In this document: positions 9,005-19,912 of the stretch, piece after piece
Numbering within the stretch: position 1 is the first letter of the stretch
Layout of the letters: every line of letters begins with the position of its first letter
Assembly: GCF_016725325.1 (NCBI RefSeq)
Contig: NZ_CP068083.1
Span: 2,108,001 to 2,172,000, forward strand
DNA: 64,000 bases
DNA from: Sphingobacterium spiritivorum
GTDB lineage: Bacteria; Bacteroidota; Bacteroidia; Sphingobacteriales; Sphingobacteriaceae
Reading direction: 5' to 3'
The notes under the pieces: model-generated
What the model was told of the DNA's origin: nothing
Databases searched by the model: none
The model's input: the letters and a program-made list of their open reading frames with translations, nothing else
Position numbers and translations under genes: made by a program

Positions 9005-9022
9005 TTGGCATAATTGATGTTG
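9005..9022 (+). promoter_or_regulatory. Possible sigma-54 promoter of groES-groEL
   Basis: TTGGCAT followed by TGTTG gives GG-N10-GT, the same layout as the element at 3149-3165. It lies about 60 bases before the groES ATG. No CIRCE inverted repeat (TTAGCACTC-N9-GAGTGCTAA) and no TAnnTTTG motif are present in this gap, so this is the best promoter candidate, though the -12 part departs from consensus. Confidence 0.38.
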
Positions 9023-9081
9023 ACTTGTTCCTGTAAACTTTTACATAAACAATCAATTAAAAATAATAGGAGAATAATATT

Positions 9082-9357
9082 ATGGCATTAAACATTAAAC
9101 CTATCGGAGACAGAGTGGTAATAGAAGCTGCTCCTGCAGAAGAAAAAACAGCATCAGGTATTTATATCCCTGATACGGCAAAAGAAAAACCTCAAAGCGG
9201 AACTGTTGTAGCTGTAGGTAGTGGTAAAGTAGACGAGCCTCTAACTGTTAAAGTTGGCGATAAAGTGTTATATGGCAAGTATGCAGGTACAGAGATTACT
9301 TACGAAGGAAAAGAATATTTAATTATGCGTGAAGCTGATATTTACGCTGTTCTTTAG
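9082..9357 (+). CDS. groES: Co-chaperonin GroES
   Basis: GroES is the heptameric lid of the GroEL folding chamber. The 91-residue protein matches the family end to end: [11 protein letters not shown] at the start, the mobile loop with [12 protein letters not shown], the [11 protein letters not shown] strand, [14 protein letters not shown] and the closing [15 protein letters not shown] good ribosome-binding site (AGGAG) lies upstream of the ATG. It is followed by groEL after 83 bases. Confidence 0.97.
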   Translation: MALNIKPIGDRVVIEAAPAEEKTASGIYIPDTAKEKPQSGTVVAVGSGKVDEPLTVKVGDKVLYGKYAGTEITYEGKEYLIMREADIYAVL

Positions 9358-9434
9358 TCTTTTAATTTAATAACAACATCAGAGTAACAGAGATAATAAG
9401 GCAACATCTTTTTATCTAAATACTAATAATCTAA

Positions 9435-11078
<1,644 letters not shown>

Positions 11079-11096
11079 TATCATACAGCGATATAT

Positions 11097-11136
11097 AAAA
11101 AGAGGGTATTGCAGAATTCTGCAATACCCTCTTTTC
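11097..11136. terminator. Bidirectional terminator between groEL and a lipoprotein gene
   Basis: A nearly perfect 20-base palindrome centred on GAATTC, with A residues on the left and T residues on the right, can terminate transcription from both sides. It serves groEL on the plus strand and the gene at 11151-11531 on the minus strand. Confidence 0.9.
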
Positions 11137-11150
11137 GTTTATTTTTTTTA

Positions 11151-11531
11151 TTAGTGACGCCCTCTGAATCTGCGGTAATAAATGTCGTAATCTTCCGGAG
11201 AATAACTCTTTTTAGTTCCCCACTCCTGTAGTTCGTTATTAAAATAGAATAACCAGTATTCTCTGTAGATGGTTGTCGAATCTATGACAACTTCAGGTTG
11301 CCAGGTGTAGTATTCATGAACCTCTAAGACACCATCATTATACTTTTTTGAGGATACAATAGCCCCGGGTTTACCTATTTGTTTGATTACATCCTCTTTC
11401 ACCATGCCTACATGTATTTTGGTGAAATCAGGTCCAGATCTTCCGGATATCATTTTACAGCTTCCGAGAATAAAAATAGTAAGCAGTATCAAGACTACTC
11501 TTAAAAATTTGAAGTTAGATAGTTGAATCAT
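11151..11531 (-). CDS. Lipoprotein with SmpA/BamE-like fold
   Basis: The 126-residue protein has a signal peptide and lipobox (IFILGSC). Then comes a segment typical of the SmpA/OmlA (BamE-like) fold: KIHVGMVKEDVIKQIGKPG, a helix-turn found in small outer-membrane lipoproteins, followed by strands with tyrosines and tryptophans (EVHEYYTWQPEV, REYWLFYFNNELQ). It is probably an outer-membrane-anchored periplasmic protein. Whether it works in the BAM complex cannot be told from sequence. It is transcribed alone, towards groEL. Confidence 0.75.
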   Translation of the reverse strand: MIQLSNFKFLRVVLILLTIFILGSCKMISGRSGPDFTKIHVGMVKEDVIKQIGKPGAIVSSKKYNDGVLEVHEYYTWQPEVVIDSTTIYREYWLFYFNNELQEWGTKKSYSPEDYDIYYRRFRGRH

Positions 11532-11600
11532 AATGTGTAAATATAATCGATGTTAATATAGAGTATATTTTCTATAAAAAGTTTAATCTTAAAAAAATAA

Positions 11601-13361
11601 TTAAATACTGTTTTTCTTGATTACATCTTTTAAATGATCCATAGTAATAGGTTTAATAATAAAGTCGCTCATACCCATCTGGAGATAGTTGGAACGGTCG
11701 ATTTCTAAAGCATGGGCCGAACATCCAATGATGACAGGAGCTTCTTCCTGACGTTGGTTGTATAGTTCTAAAATCACTTTGGTAGCCTCTATTCCATTCA
11801 TCACTGGCATCTGAATATCCATGAGTATAATGTCAAAATGTTCTATTTGAAGCTTTTCTACGGCCTCCAGTCCATTCTCTACAGCATGATAGGAATAGTG
11901 CAGCTTTTCCAGCATTTTACAAAGTACCAATTGGTTGATTTTATTATCTTCTACAACAAGAAAGCGTTTTTTTTCCATGAATGATAAATCTGGGTTTTGT
12001 TGATATATTTTTAAGGGAATTTGATTTTGGGGGAGTAATACGGGCAACCGGAAAGTAAATGTAGTCCCGACTTCATATTCACTTTCTACTTCAATATGTC
12101 CGCCCAGTATATGCAGTAACCTTTGACAGATTGCCAGTCCAAGTCCGATTCCTTTATTGTCCGGAATCTGTGGCTCTTCAATCTGAGAGAACTGATCAAA
12201 CAGACGGGAAATATTTTCTTTTCTTATGCCTATTCCGGTATCCTTCACTTTGCATTCAAGGACATATTTATCATGGAATAGTAGGTAACTTATATATACC
12301 GTAATGTTTCCTTTAAGCGTGAATTTAATAGCATTGCTTAATAAATTTAACAGAATCTGTTTGAAACGGGCTTCATCTGTAATAAATTCAAAAGGAGTGT
12401 CTTCCGCAATCTGGATATCCAGCGTTAAATCTTTGCTTTTTAGCATAGGATCAACGACATGCTTCAGAGAGGAAAGGCTTTTATTTAAACTGAAAGAAGT
12501 ATAATTTATTTCAAATTTATTGGTTTCAATTCTGGAAATATCCAGTAAATCTGTAACCAGATCGGAAAGGATATGGCTACTGGCCTGAAGATTTTCTATA
12601 AGTAATTGTTGATTTTGGTCTAGTTTGGTTGTTTTGAGAAGATCTATAGTGCCGATAATGCCGTTAAGAGGAGTTCGTATCTCATGGCTCATCGTCATGA
12701 TAAATTTTGATTTTGCCTGCGTTGCAGCTTCTGCCACCTCCTTCGATTCAATTAACTCTTTCTGTGAGAGCTTTAGCATCTTTTTCTGAAGGATTAATAC
12801 CTTCTTCTCATAGTCATAGACTCTTCTGTAAGAGGAGATCATAATTGTGGAAATAACCAGTGTCAGCACAAATGAAAATAACAGATCCATATGTTTTTCC
12901 TTCTGGCTGGCATAAGGAACAATATATTGAGGAAAGAAATTATCAATGATCAGACAGAAAAGGGAAACGATCAGAAAGAATATGCCAAACCGTAATCTGT
13001 AGGGGTCTGATAAAGAAAGCAGACCTGCCATAAGATAAAATACAAAGAATAGCGGTATGCTGCTGTCTAAGCCGTTATTGAGTCCCCATATGACCGCAAG
13101 ACATCCTGTTAAATAAGAGAAGTACCAGAACTTAATACGTTCTGTTGCTCTATTCTGGAGTGCCAGCTTCAGAATATACAGATGCAACGATATCACAGTC
13201 AGGATCAGAAGATTGATCCCGATTGGAAATACAATATTCAGATTGAAAATAATGTTGCTTAATCCGCTGGCAATAAGGCATATGCTCAATATCGCAAGTT
13301 GTTTATTTTCAACGCTGATTTTTCGTGACCTGAAGGTATATTTCCCAAATAAATTCAACAT
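11601..13361 (-). CDS. Hybrid sensor histidine kinase with C-terminal receiver domain
   Basis: The 586-residue inner-membrane protein starts with about six hydrophobic helices (residues roughly 20-180) and no large periplasmic domain. A short coiled linker leads to the HisKA domain with the phosphorylated histidine in MSHEIRTPLNG. The HATPase domain has LLSNAIKFT, DTGIGI and GLGLAIC, and the receiver domain has VVEDNKINQ, the phosphoaccepting aspartate in ILMDIQMPVMNG and a closing KPI. No output domain is present, so a phosphotransfer partner is expected. No response regulator is encoded beside it. The signal sensed is unknown; the multi-helix input suggests a membrane or small-molecule cue. 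Confidence 0.9.
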   Translation of the reverse strand: MLNLFGKYTFRSRKISVENKQLAILSICLIASGLSNIIFNLNIVFPIGINLLILTVISLHLYILKLALQNRATERIKFWYFSYLTGCLAVIWGLNNGLDSSIPLFFVFYLMAGLLSLSDPYRLRFGIFFLIVSLFCLIIDNFFPQYIVPYASQKEKHMDLLFSFVLTLVISTIMISSYRRVYDYEKKVLILQKKMLKLSQKELIESKEVAEAATQAKSKFIMTMSHEIRTPLNGIIGTIDLLKTTKLDQNQQLLIENLQASSHILSDLVTDLLDISRIETNKFEINYTSFSLNKSLSSLKHVVDPMLKSKDLTLDIQIAEDTPFEFITDEARFKQILLNLLSNAIKFTLKGNITVYISYLLFHDKYVLECKVKDTGIGIRKENISRLFDQFSQIEEPQIPDNKGIGLGLAICQRLLHILGGHIEVESEYEVGTTFTFRLPVLLPQNQIPLKIYQQNPDLSFMEKKRFLVVEDNKINQLVLCKMLEKLHYSYHAVENGLEAVEKLQIEHFDIILMDIQMPVMNGIEATKVILELYNQRQEEAPVIIGCSAHALEIDRSNYLQMGMSDFIIKPITMDHLKDVIKKNSI

Positions 13362-13396
13362 GTTGCAATAGGTTGCATAAGTTTAGAGGTCGTTGA

Positions 13397-13786
13397 TTAT
13401 AATATATTCCTCAAAATCGTAAAAACAATAATGCTGGCAATGAGCAGGAGCATCGCACGATAACCAAACAGGCGGTTTCGCCATTTGAGCTGTTGTGCTG
13501 TAAGAGATGGTCTGGTAATAAAATATAAGTTGAGGAATAAATAGGGAACAGCAAAGAAAAGAAAGGGGTTAAAAGCAAATGCGGCTTTAAAATCGCCATG
13601 CAAAATCGCATGAATAGCCCGTTGACTTCCACAGCCGGGACAATCAAAGCCAGTCATACTTTTAATAGGGCACTTTGGAAAAAGAGCGTATTCCTGGGGG
13701 TCGTATGTTCTGTAAATATAGATAAATACGCCCCCCAGAATCAAGAGGATAGAAGCCAGTAAATATTTATTAATACGAATAGTCAC
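13397..13786 (-). CDS. DUF2752 membrane protein
   Basis: DUF2752 proteins are small membrane proteins of unknown role. The signature is clear: CPIKSMTGFDCPGCGSQRA, with four cysteines, followed by helices (AFAFNPFLFFAVPYLFLNLYF and a final LLLIASIIVFTIL). The frame is open to 13861, but the upstream gene ends at 13770; a GTG at 13786 gives a protein of about 129 residues starting just before the first membrane helix. That start is a choice, not a certainty. It is almost certainly cotranscribed with the GYF-CD225 gene that it slightly overlaps. The cysteine cluster might bind metal, but that is speculation. Confidence 0.82.
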   Translation of the reverse strand: MTIRINKYLLASILLILGGVFIYIYRTYDPQEYALFPKCPIKSMTGFDCPGCGSQRAIHAILHGDFKAAFAFNPFLFFAVPYLFLNLYFITRPSLTAQQLKWRNRLFGYRAMLLLIASIIVFTILRNIL

Positions 13787-14324
13787 TGTTAGTGTCCATT
13801 GTGGATCCGAAATAGGCCAAACCTCCGAATATTGCAATATACAATATCCAGAATACGACACACCCTATAAGTGAAATCATAATCCATTTTTTAGCACTTG
13901 CTGAATCCGCCTGAGCACCGGCTTTATCGCCTCTGTAGAATTTGTTCTCTACCTTGGCAGCATACACAATTGCAGGAATTCCTAATGGCCAGCAGCATAA
14001 GACAGTGACAAGAATAGATTCAATAAGGTATGTTTTAGGAGGTAGTTCGAATAAGGAGGATGTAGGTGTAAACGGAGCACCAGTTCCTGCATTATGCTGA
14101 AAGGTCGGTTGAGCAGGAGCAGAAGGTATCTGTGGCGGAGTGGAAAGACTCTGACTTTCCTGCTGCAGAAGTTCTGCCAGTTCAGGCAGTTCTCCGGCTT
14201 TTTTCCAATCGGTCAATTCGGGAGTCCACACATAGGTGTCTGCAGTTATATTTTTTGTTTTAAGTTCCTCTAAAGAAAAAGGCCCGAAACTGTTAACCCC
14301 ATCAGTATAATGATATTTTTGCAT
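13770..14324 (-). CDS. GYF_2 and CD225 domain membrane protein
   Basis: The 184-residue protein joins two modules. Residues 1-55 form a GYF_2 (DUF4339) domain: YHYTDGVNSFGPFSLEELK, then TYVWTPELTDWKKAGELPEL. After a proline- and glutamine-rich linker, residues about 95-170 form a CD225/dispanin domain with two membrane helices: SILVTVLCCWPLGIPAIVYA, a basic KVENKFYRGD loop and WIMISLIGCVVFWILYIAI. CD225 domains include vertebrate IFITM proteins; bacterial members have no firm function. A DUF2752 gene follows directly, a pairing I believe is common in Bacteroidota. Confidence 0.88.
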   Translation of the reverse strand: MQKYHYTDGVNSFGPFSLEELKTKNITADTYVWTPELTDWKKAGELPELAELLQQESQSLSTPPQIPSAPAQPTFQHNAGTGAPFTPTSSLFELPPKTYLIESILVTVLCCWPLGIPAIVYAAKVENKFYRGDKAGAQADSASAKKWIMISLIGCVVFWILYIAIFGGLAYFGSTMDTNSDYSY

Positions 14325-14417
14325 ATGTATTGTGGATCAAATTAATTAAGTGATTGAAGTTATAAAGATTAATTCTACTCTACAAGATTAAATGCGAAAA
14401 ATAAGTATTTTAGCAGT

Positions 14418-15215
14418 ATGCAGTATAATCCGGTCGTTGTTGTAATTATCATCTTTATAATAGGAATAGTGCTTGTGTACTATGTCATGAAGAATGTGTC
14501 AAACAAGAAAAATATTTCTGATAATCAGTCTCTTGGTTTAACTGAAATTCGGGCAGTACTTGAAGATGAAGTCGATTTTTACAAGCAGTTGAATCCGGAA
14601 GAGCAACTGAAATTTTGCCACCGTGTATCTTATTTTTTAAACACAACTAGGATTTCTGCCGAGAAAGGAGTGCAGATTGTCAACGCAGATAAGATCCTGG
14701 TAGCAGCAAGTGCGACTATTCCTTTGTTTCATTTCGAAAACTGGTCTTACGAAAATCTGGATGAAGTCCTCATCTATCCCGGAACGTTTAGCGAAAAGTT
14801 TAATACAGAAGAAGGGGATCGTAATATCCTGGGTATGGTAGGAGACGGAGTATTAGGGAGAAAGATGATATTGTCTTTATCAGCACTTCGTAATGGTTTC
14901 CGCTCGGGAAGTGGTGAGAATACAGCGATTCATGAATTTGTTCATCTTATCGATAAAGCGGATGGAGAAACGGATGGTATTCCGGAATACCTTATTCCAA
15001 AATCATTGATTCATCCATGGTTGAAAGAGATGCACAAAACCATCAGCATGATTAAAAGAGACAAATCCGATATTCGCGAATATGCAGCAACTAACGAAGC
15101 CGAATTTCTGGCTGTAACATCTGAATACTTCTTTCAGAAACCAAAGCTGCTCAAGGAAGATCATCCGGAGCTCTTTGAATTACTTTCTGAGATTTACGAA
15201 AAGAAAGATGCATAA
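14418..15215 (+). CDS. MtfA-like zinc-dependent peptidase (M90 family)
   Basis: M90 peptidases are zinc metalloproteases; E. coli MtfA affects glucose-PTS control by binding Mlc. The 265-residue protein has an N-terminal membrane helix (PVVVVIIIFIIGIVLVYYVM), unlike cytosolic MtfA. It has the zinc motif HEFVH at 172-176 inside NTAIHEFVHLID and a second conserved stretch (EAEFLAVTSEYFF) that supplies the third ligand. These identify the family well. Mlc is not expected in Bacteroidota, so the partner is unknown. The gene stands alone, divergent from the GYF-CD225 gene and closed by a terminator. Confidence 0.88.
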   Translation: MQYNPVVVVIIIFIIGIVLVYYVMKNVSNKKNISDNQSLGLTEIRAVLEDEVDFYKQLNPEEQLKFCHRVSYFLNTTRISAEKGVQIVNADKILVAASATIPLFHFENWSYENLDEVLIYPGTFSEKFNTEEGDRNILGMVGDGVLGRKMILSLSALRNGFRSGSGENTAIHEFVHLIDKADGETDGIPEYLIPKSLIHPWLKEMHKTISMIKRDKSDIREYAATNEAEFLAVTSEYFFQKPKLLKEDHPELFELLSEIYEKKDA

Positions 15216-15240
15216 TTTATTATAGATAGCATATCAACCA

Positions 15241-15283
15241 AAAACGGGAGAAGTGAATAAAAAATCACTTCTCCCGTTTTTTT
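15241..15283. terminator. Bidirectional terminator between the MtfA-like gene and susD
   Basis: The stem AAAACGGGAGAAGTGA / TCACTTCTCCCGTTTT is flanked by A and T runs. It sits between two convergent genes and can serve both. Confidence 0.9.
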
Positions 15284-15310
15284 GAAATGTTCAGCTTATT
15301 TCGTTTCCAG

Positions 15311-16882
15311 TTAATAGCCTGTATTTTGTTTTAAATTAGGGTTCACCGCAATCTGCTGGCTTGGAATAGGGTAGACCAGTGTCTTCGGATCTGCGTCAGC
15401 AGCTTTTTCCTGCCAGGCCAGTAGAAATTTACCAAAACGGATCAGATCCTGTCTCCGCCAGCCTTCCCAATACAATTCTCTGGCACGTTCATCCAGCAAA
15501 GCATCTAGAGTCAAAGTCGTAAAAGAACTCACACCTCGTTTGGTCCGTATACTGTTTACCAGATCAAGAGCATCTCCCGGAGCACCAGTGCCACCTCTCA
15601 GTATCGCTTCTGCCTGCATCAGCAGTACATCCGAATAGCGATATACAACCCAGTCGTTATTTCTTTGTCCTGTTACCGCATAATCAAATGCATATTTCAT
15701 AGGGCGGATACCGGCTGTCTCCAGCGTTGCCCCGGAAGTACGTATTGTGACTTCACGGGTAAAGGAAAGTGGCGCATTAGCCGGGTTTCTGGCCATAAGT
15801 GGCCGGTTTGTAGTCCAGTTATACTGTTGTCCGGCAAAGAATCCTACATTCTGACGATGATATCCTTTACTCTTATTAGAGGTTGTATCGGCAGGATAAT
15901 CATAATAAATACCTCTTCTTTCATCAGAATCTGCAAACTTATCGTAATAGTCTGACAAGGTACACCAGCCATTCCATCCTCCCGGATTCATATTATAATG
16001 AGCAATCGTGTTCCATGTTCTGTCCACATTTCCTCCTCTTTCTCCGTTTTTGTTAAATAATGTGTAAATATTTTCTGTAGACTTTACATCATTGTCAGGA
16101 GCAAAATTGTCAAAATATTTTCCTGCAGCAGATACCGTATAGGCACCAGATGCTGTAATTTCTTTTGCTAAGGTAATAACCTGATTCATATCCTCTGCCG
16201 CGAAAGAAGGAGCCTGTCTGTTCAGAAAAGTTCCCTTATTCAGATAGATTTTCATCAGCAAGACTTTAGCTGCATTTTTATTTGCAACATAAGCTTCTCT
16301 GGGACCATTTGCAGGAAGACTGTTTATTATTTCATTGAGGTCTTTTACCATATAATCTATAGCTGCCTGTGGCTGCAATACCTCTGGAGGTATCCTGAAG
16401 TCTTCGACTGAGGCTCCTTGACGTAATGGAACTACACCATAAAGATCCAGCATATCAAACATAGCCAGAGCACGGATAAACCGGGCTTCTGCAGCCTGTT
16501 GTGCACTGGGTTGGTAGCGCAATACATTTCCTGCATTGTAAATCGTCGTGCCAAGACTGACGAAGGTATTGTTCATATAGCCATTGTCTGCATTCCAGGT
16601 GTGCAGATGTATAGCACGGTGCATACCATTATCATCCCAGTCACCACCCCGGGTAGGTGCCATAGCCGCATCTGTAGACACTTCCTGCATCACCCAGCGT
16701 TGTTCCTGTTGATAGGGTGTATTCAACGAATTGTAAGCGGTAACCAATAAAGCGCCAGGTTCTACATTTGACGTTCCTTCCTCCAGTTCTCCCTTAAACT
16801 CTTCATTCAGCTTTGTACAGGAAACTGTACCTGCGACAACTGAACCTGCGATTGTTATATATATTAAAGATCTTAATTTCAT
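15311..16882 (-). CDS. SusD/RagB family outer-membrane lipoprotein
   Basis: SusD-like proteins are surface lipoproteins that form the lid of SusC transporters and bind glycans or peptides. The protein starts best at the ATG at 16882 (523 residues), which begins a signal peptide ending in the lipobox GTVSC. It has TPR-like helices in the first half (RFIRALAMFDMLDLYGVVPL is the typical SusD stretch) and the conserved C-terminal end LYWEGWRRQDLIRFGKF. It lies 45 bases downstream of susC and is clearly in the same operon. The substrate cannot be told: no carbohydrate-active enzyme is nearby. Confidence 0.93.
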   Translation of the reverse strand: MKLRSLIYITIAGSVVAGTVSCTKLNEEFKGELEEGTSNVEPGALLVTAYNSLNTPYQQEQRWVMQEVSTDAAMAPTRGGDWDDNGMHRAIHLHTWNADNGYMNNTFVSLGTTIYNAGNVLRYQPSAQQAAEARFIRALAMFDMLDLYGVVPLRQGASVEDFRIPPEVLQPQAAIDYMVKDLNEIINSLPANGPREAYVANKNAAKVLLMKIYLNKGTFLNRQAPSFAAEDMNQVITLAKEITASGAYTVSAAGKYFDNFAPDNDVKSTENIYTLFNKNGERGGNVDRTWNTIAHYNMNPGGWNGWCTLSDYYDKFADSDERRGIYYDYPADTTSNKSKGYHRQNVGFFAGQQYNWTTNRPLMARNPANAPLSFTREVTIRTSGATLETAGIRPMKYAFDYAVTGQRNNDWVVYRYSDVLLMQAEAILRGGTGAPGDALDLVNSIRTKRGVSSFTTLTLDALLDERARELYWEGWRRQDLIRFGKFLLAWQEKAADADPKTLVYPIPSQQIAVNPNLKQNTGY

Positions 16883-16927
16883 CTGTTTGTGTTTTTTAAT
16901 GATTATCAATTATCAGGTGATACATGT

Positions 16928-19912
16928 CTAAAGTGAGAAATTGACTCCGAAAAGAATATTTCTCGCCGGCGGATAAGGCAGATACTCAATACCAAGAGAC
17001 GGAATACCATTGTTTGCCCCGTCTGTATTCACTTCAGGATCGAAACCTGTATACTTCGTTATAATAAAGAGGTTTTGTCCTGTTAAAGAAACATTCAGAT
17101 TCTTTAATGTTTTACCAATATCACCTACACGATAGCTCAGTGTCAGATTCGCCAATTTCAGGTAATCGCCTTTCTCCAGAAATCTTGTAGAAGGAGCAGA
17201 TGAATTAGAAGTAGATTCTTTAACGGAAGTATCGAAGAATGCTGATCCGATATTTCTGGAAGACAGGTTACTTAATCCTAATGTTGTCGCTGCAGTATTG
17301 TTGAACAGGTAGTGCCCCATAGCTCCATTCAGATTGGCTGCCAGAGAAACTTTCTTGTAAGATACGTTGGTTGAAAGACCTAACAAAGTAGTAGGATTGG
17401 GACTGTTTGAATAAAATTTGTTAATAGCAGGGTCATTTGCGCTGCTGATACTTCCATCAAGTCCACGGTACATACTCATACCTGTTTGCGGATCTATTCC
17501 CTGATAGTCTGCCAGATACCAGACGTTCAAAGGCTGTCCGTTAACCATTCGTTGTCCTAATACTCCAGAAAAACCTTGTCCTCTCAATGCTCCGGTTTCA
17601 TAATAACCGACTAAACCGCTTACACTGTTTTTCAGGAAAGTAGCATTTCCGGTAAGGTCCCAGATCCAGTCCTTACTTTTAATGATTGTTCCTGTTAATG
17701 AAATTTCGACACCCTTATTTACAATTTCGCCATCCAGATTCACCCATATACGGCCTGTAGGTGCAGGTTGAGCGAGCGTCTGTTCAAATAAAGCATCTGT
17801 AGTTTTTTTGTTGAAATAATCAATTGATCCGTAAAGGCGATTCCCCAAAAATCCAAAGTCAATACCCGCATTGAAGGTCGTGGATGTTTCCCATTTTAAA
17901 TCATCATTGCCGTAATTGGCCTGACTGATACTTTGATTACCAAAAATAAGTCTGTTTAATGAAGCTCCGGAAGGAAACTCCTGGTTCCCGGTTTTACCCC
18001 ATCCCAATCTTAGTTTCAGTTGATTCAGATTTCCATTTGATTTAAGGAACTCTTCCTCTGCTATATTCCAGGCCAGTGCCAGAGAAGGGAACATAGCATA
18101 TTTGTTATTCTCCCCAAATTTGGTTGAGCCGTCTCTTCTTACTGTAGCAGTAAATAAATAACGGTTCAGATAATTAACCCCACCACGTGCAAACAAGGAT
18201 TGTAACTGATTTGTAGGGCTTCTGTATGATGATATTTCTCTCGTTGCAACAGGAGAATATTGCATATAGTCAAAATAATCAAGTCCCATATATCGGAATC
18301 CTCCGCCAAAAGATATGTTATTGTTGAAATTATAATCCAGATATTCATAGCCAACTACCGCATTCACATTCCAATCAGAATTAATCTGTTTGTTGTAAGA
18401 CAGCATATGAGTCATCTGTAAATTGGTCTCTCCGTTATTTGAAATGAAAGCCTGTTCATTATTTACAGCAGAAGGATCAATGAGACCTGCTCTGTACATT
18501 CCCTGGCGGTTACCGGTTTGTCGCATGGCACTGTAGATAAACCGGTACTCCAGATCATCCGTGATTTTGTAATATGGAGCAATGTTAACCACCATAGTGT
18601 TGGTTACTGCCAGATCTTTAAAAGCTTCAATACTTGTTAAAGGATTACGGGTAGTGGTGCTTACAAAGGTCAGATTTCCCTGATCATCCCTGATCGGCCG
18701 TGTTGGGTTCCATTGCAGCGCTTGGGATATTACATTTCCTTCTGAACCTACCATTGCATTGATTGGTGCATATTTATTATCCATTTGGGTAAGAAATACA
18801 GAAAAATCGAGTCCCAGTCTTTTGTTTTCCAGGAATCTGAAATTACCGGTGAAGTTTGCTGTATATTTCTTTAGCTGTGATCCTTTTATAATACCATTTT
18901 GGTTTAAATAACCACCGGAAAGACGATATTTGCCGTGTTCGGTACCGCCGGATACATCTGCATAATAGTTTTGTGTTACAGCATTTCGTGTAATTGCTTT
19001 AAAAGCATCCTCTTCAGCTCCGAAATCTGCATTTGCAACTTCGGAAGGCGTGTAATAGTTTAATGCTTCCCGGAATCTTGCGGCAGTTAACACATCGGGA
19101 TATTCACGCATGCTCGAAATACCCGTAGAAGCACCTACAGAAACTTCCGGTGATCCTATTTTTCCTTTCTTTGTTGTTATGATAACAACCCCATTCGCAC
19201 CTCTTGATCCATAGATCGCTGTCGCAGATGCATCTTTAAGAATATCCATACTTGCTATATCGCCCGGATTGAGGTAGGTGAGTGGGTTACCCCGGTCTGA
19301 TGAAAACCCTCCGCGTCCTTCCGGTAAAGGAGAATTTCCGGACATCGGTACACCATCTAATACAAATAATGGATTATTACTGGCTCTGATGGATGAATTT
19401 CCACGGATACGTACCGTCGTGGAACCTCCCGGTTGACCGGTGTTATTGATCACCATTACACCCGGTGTTTTTCCCTGGATTAATTGATCAGGGCTTGTCA
19501 TCAGACCTTTGTTAAAGTCTTTCGCTCCAATTGTTACCATAGCACCCGTCAGGTCTTTTTTTCGGGCTGTTCCATATCCGATAACCACCACTTCATCCAG
19601 ACCGTGATCCGAATTTGGCTCCATGGTTATTGTTATATCGTTACCGCTGATCGGCACATCTTTGGTGAGATACCCGATAAAAGAGACCTCAAGAGACTGT
19701 GCATCAGCGGGAATTTCTACAGAGAACGCCCCGCTTACACTTGAACTTGTAGCTATTGTGCTCCCTTTAACTTTAATTGTAGCACCTGCAAGAGGATTTG
19801 CATTTTCATCTACAACCTTTCCCGTCAGGACTCTTGTCTGAGCAACAACGATAAATGATACGAACAGTAATGACATCGTCATCATGCATTGTACAAGTAG
19901 TTTTTTTTTCAT
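16928..19912 (-). CDS. SusC/RagA family TonB-dependent receptor
   Basis: This 22-stranded outer-membrane transporter imports oligosaccharides or peptides using TonB energy. The ATG at 19912 (994 residues) starts a good signal peptide ending VVAQ. A CarboxypepD_reg-like domain follows (residues about 26-105), then a TonB-box-like LDEVVVIGYG, the plug domain with TTVRIRGNSSI and NPLFVLDGVPM and the SusC signature DILKDASATAIYGSRGANG, and the barrel, ending in NILFGVNFSL with a terminal aromatic-hydrophobic residue. It is the first gene of the susC-susD operon and is divergent from the HTCS gene that probably controls it. Confidence 0.95.
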   Translation of the reverse strand: MKKKLLVQCMMTMSLLFVSFIVVAQTRVLTGKVVDENANPLAGATIKVKGSTIATSSSVSGAFSVEIPADAQSLEVSFIGYLTKDVPISGNDITITMEPNSDHGLDEVVVIGYGTARKKDLTGAMVTIGAKDFNKGLMTSPDQLIQGKTPGVMVINNTGQPGGSTTVRIRGNSSIRASNNPLFVLDGVPMSGNSPLPEGRGGFSSDRGNPLTYLNPGDIASMDILKDASATAIYGSRGANGVVIITTKKGKIGSPEVSVGASTGISSMREYPDVLTAARFREALNYYTPSEVANADFGAEEDAFKAITRNAVTQNYYADVSGGTEHGKYRLSGGYLNQNGIIKGSQLKKYTANFTGNFRFLENKRLGLDFSVFLTQMDNKYAPINAMVGSEGNVISQALQWNPTRPIRDDQGNLTFVSTTTRNPLTSIEAFKDLAVTNTMVVNIAPYYKITDDLEYRFIYSAMRQTGNRQGMYRAGLIDPSAVNNEQAFISNNGETNLQMTHMLSYNKQINSDWNVNAVVGYEYLDYNFNNNISFGGGFRYMGLDYFDYMQYSPVATREISSYRSPTNQLQSLFARGGVNYLNRYLFTATVRRDGSTKFGENNKYAMFPSLALAWNIAEEEFLKSNGNLNQLKLRLGWGKTGNQEFPSGASLNRLIFGNQSISQANYGNDDLKWETSTTFNAGIDFGFLGNRLYGSIDYFNKKTTDALFEQTLAQPAPTGRIWVNLDGEIVNKGVEISLTGTIIKSKDWIWDLTGNATFLKNSVSGLVGYYETGALRGQGFSGVLGQRMVNGQPLNVWYLADYQGIDPQTGMSMYRGLDGSISSANDPAINKFYSNSPNPTTLLGLSTNVSYKKVSLAANLNGAMGHYLFNNTAATTLGLSNLSSRNIGSAFFDTSVKESTSNSSAPSTRFLEKGDYLKLANLTLSYRVGDIGKTLKNLNVSLTGQNLFIITKYTGFDPEVNTDGANNGIPSLGIEYLPYPPARNILFGVNFSL

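Noticed and set aside
8905..9081. CIRCE element controlling groES
   Set aside because: No TTAGCACTC-N9-GAGTGCTAA repeat is present in the gap before groES.
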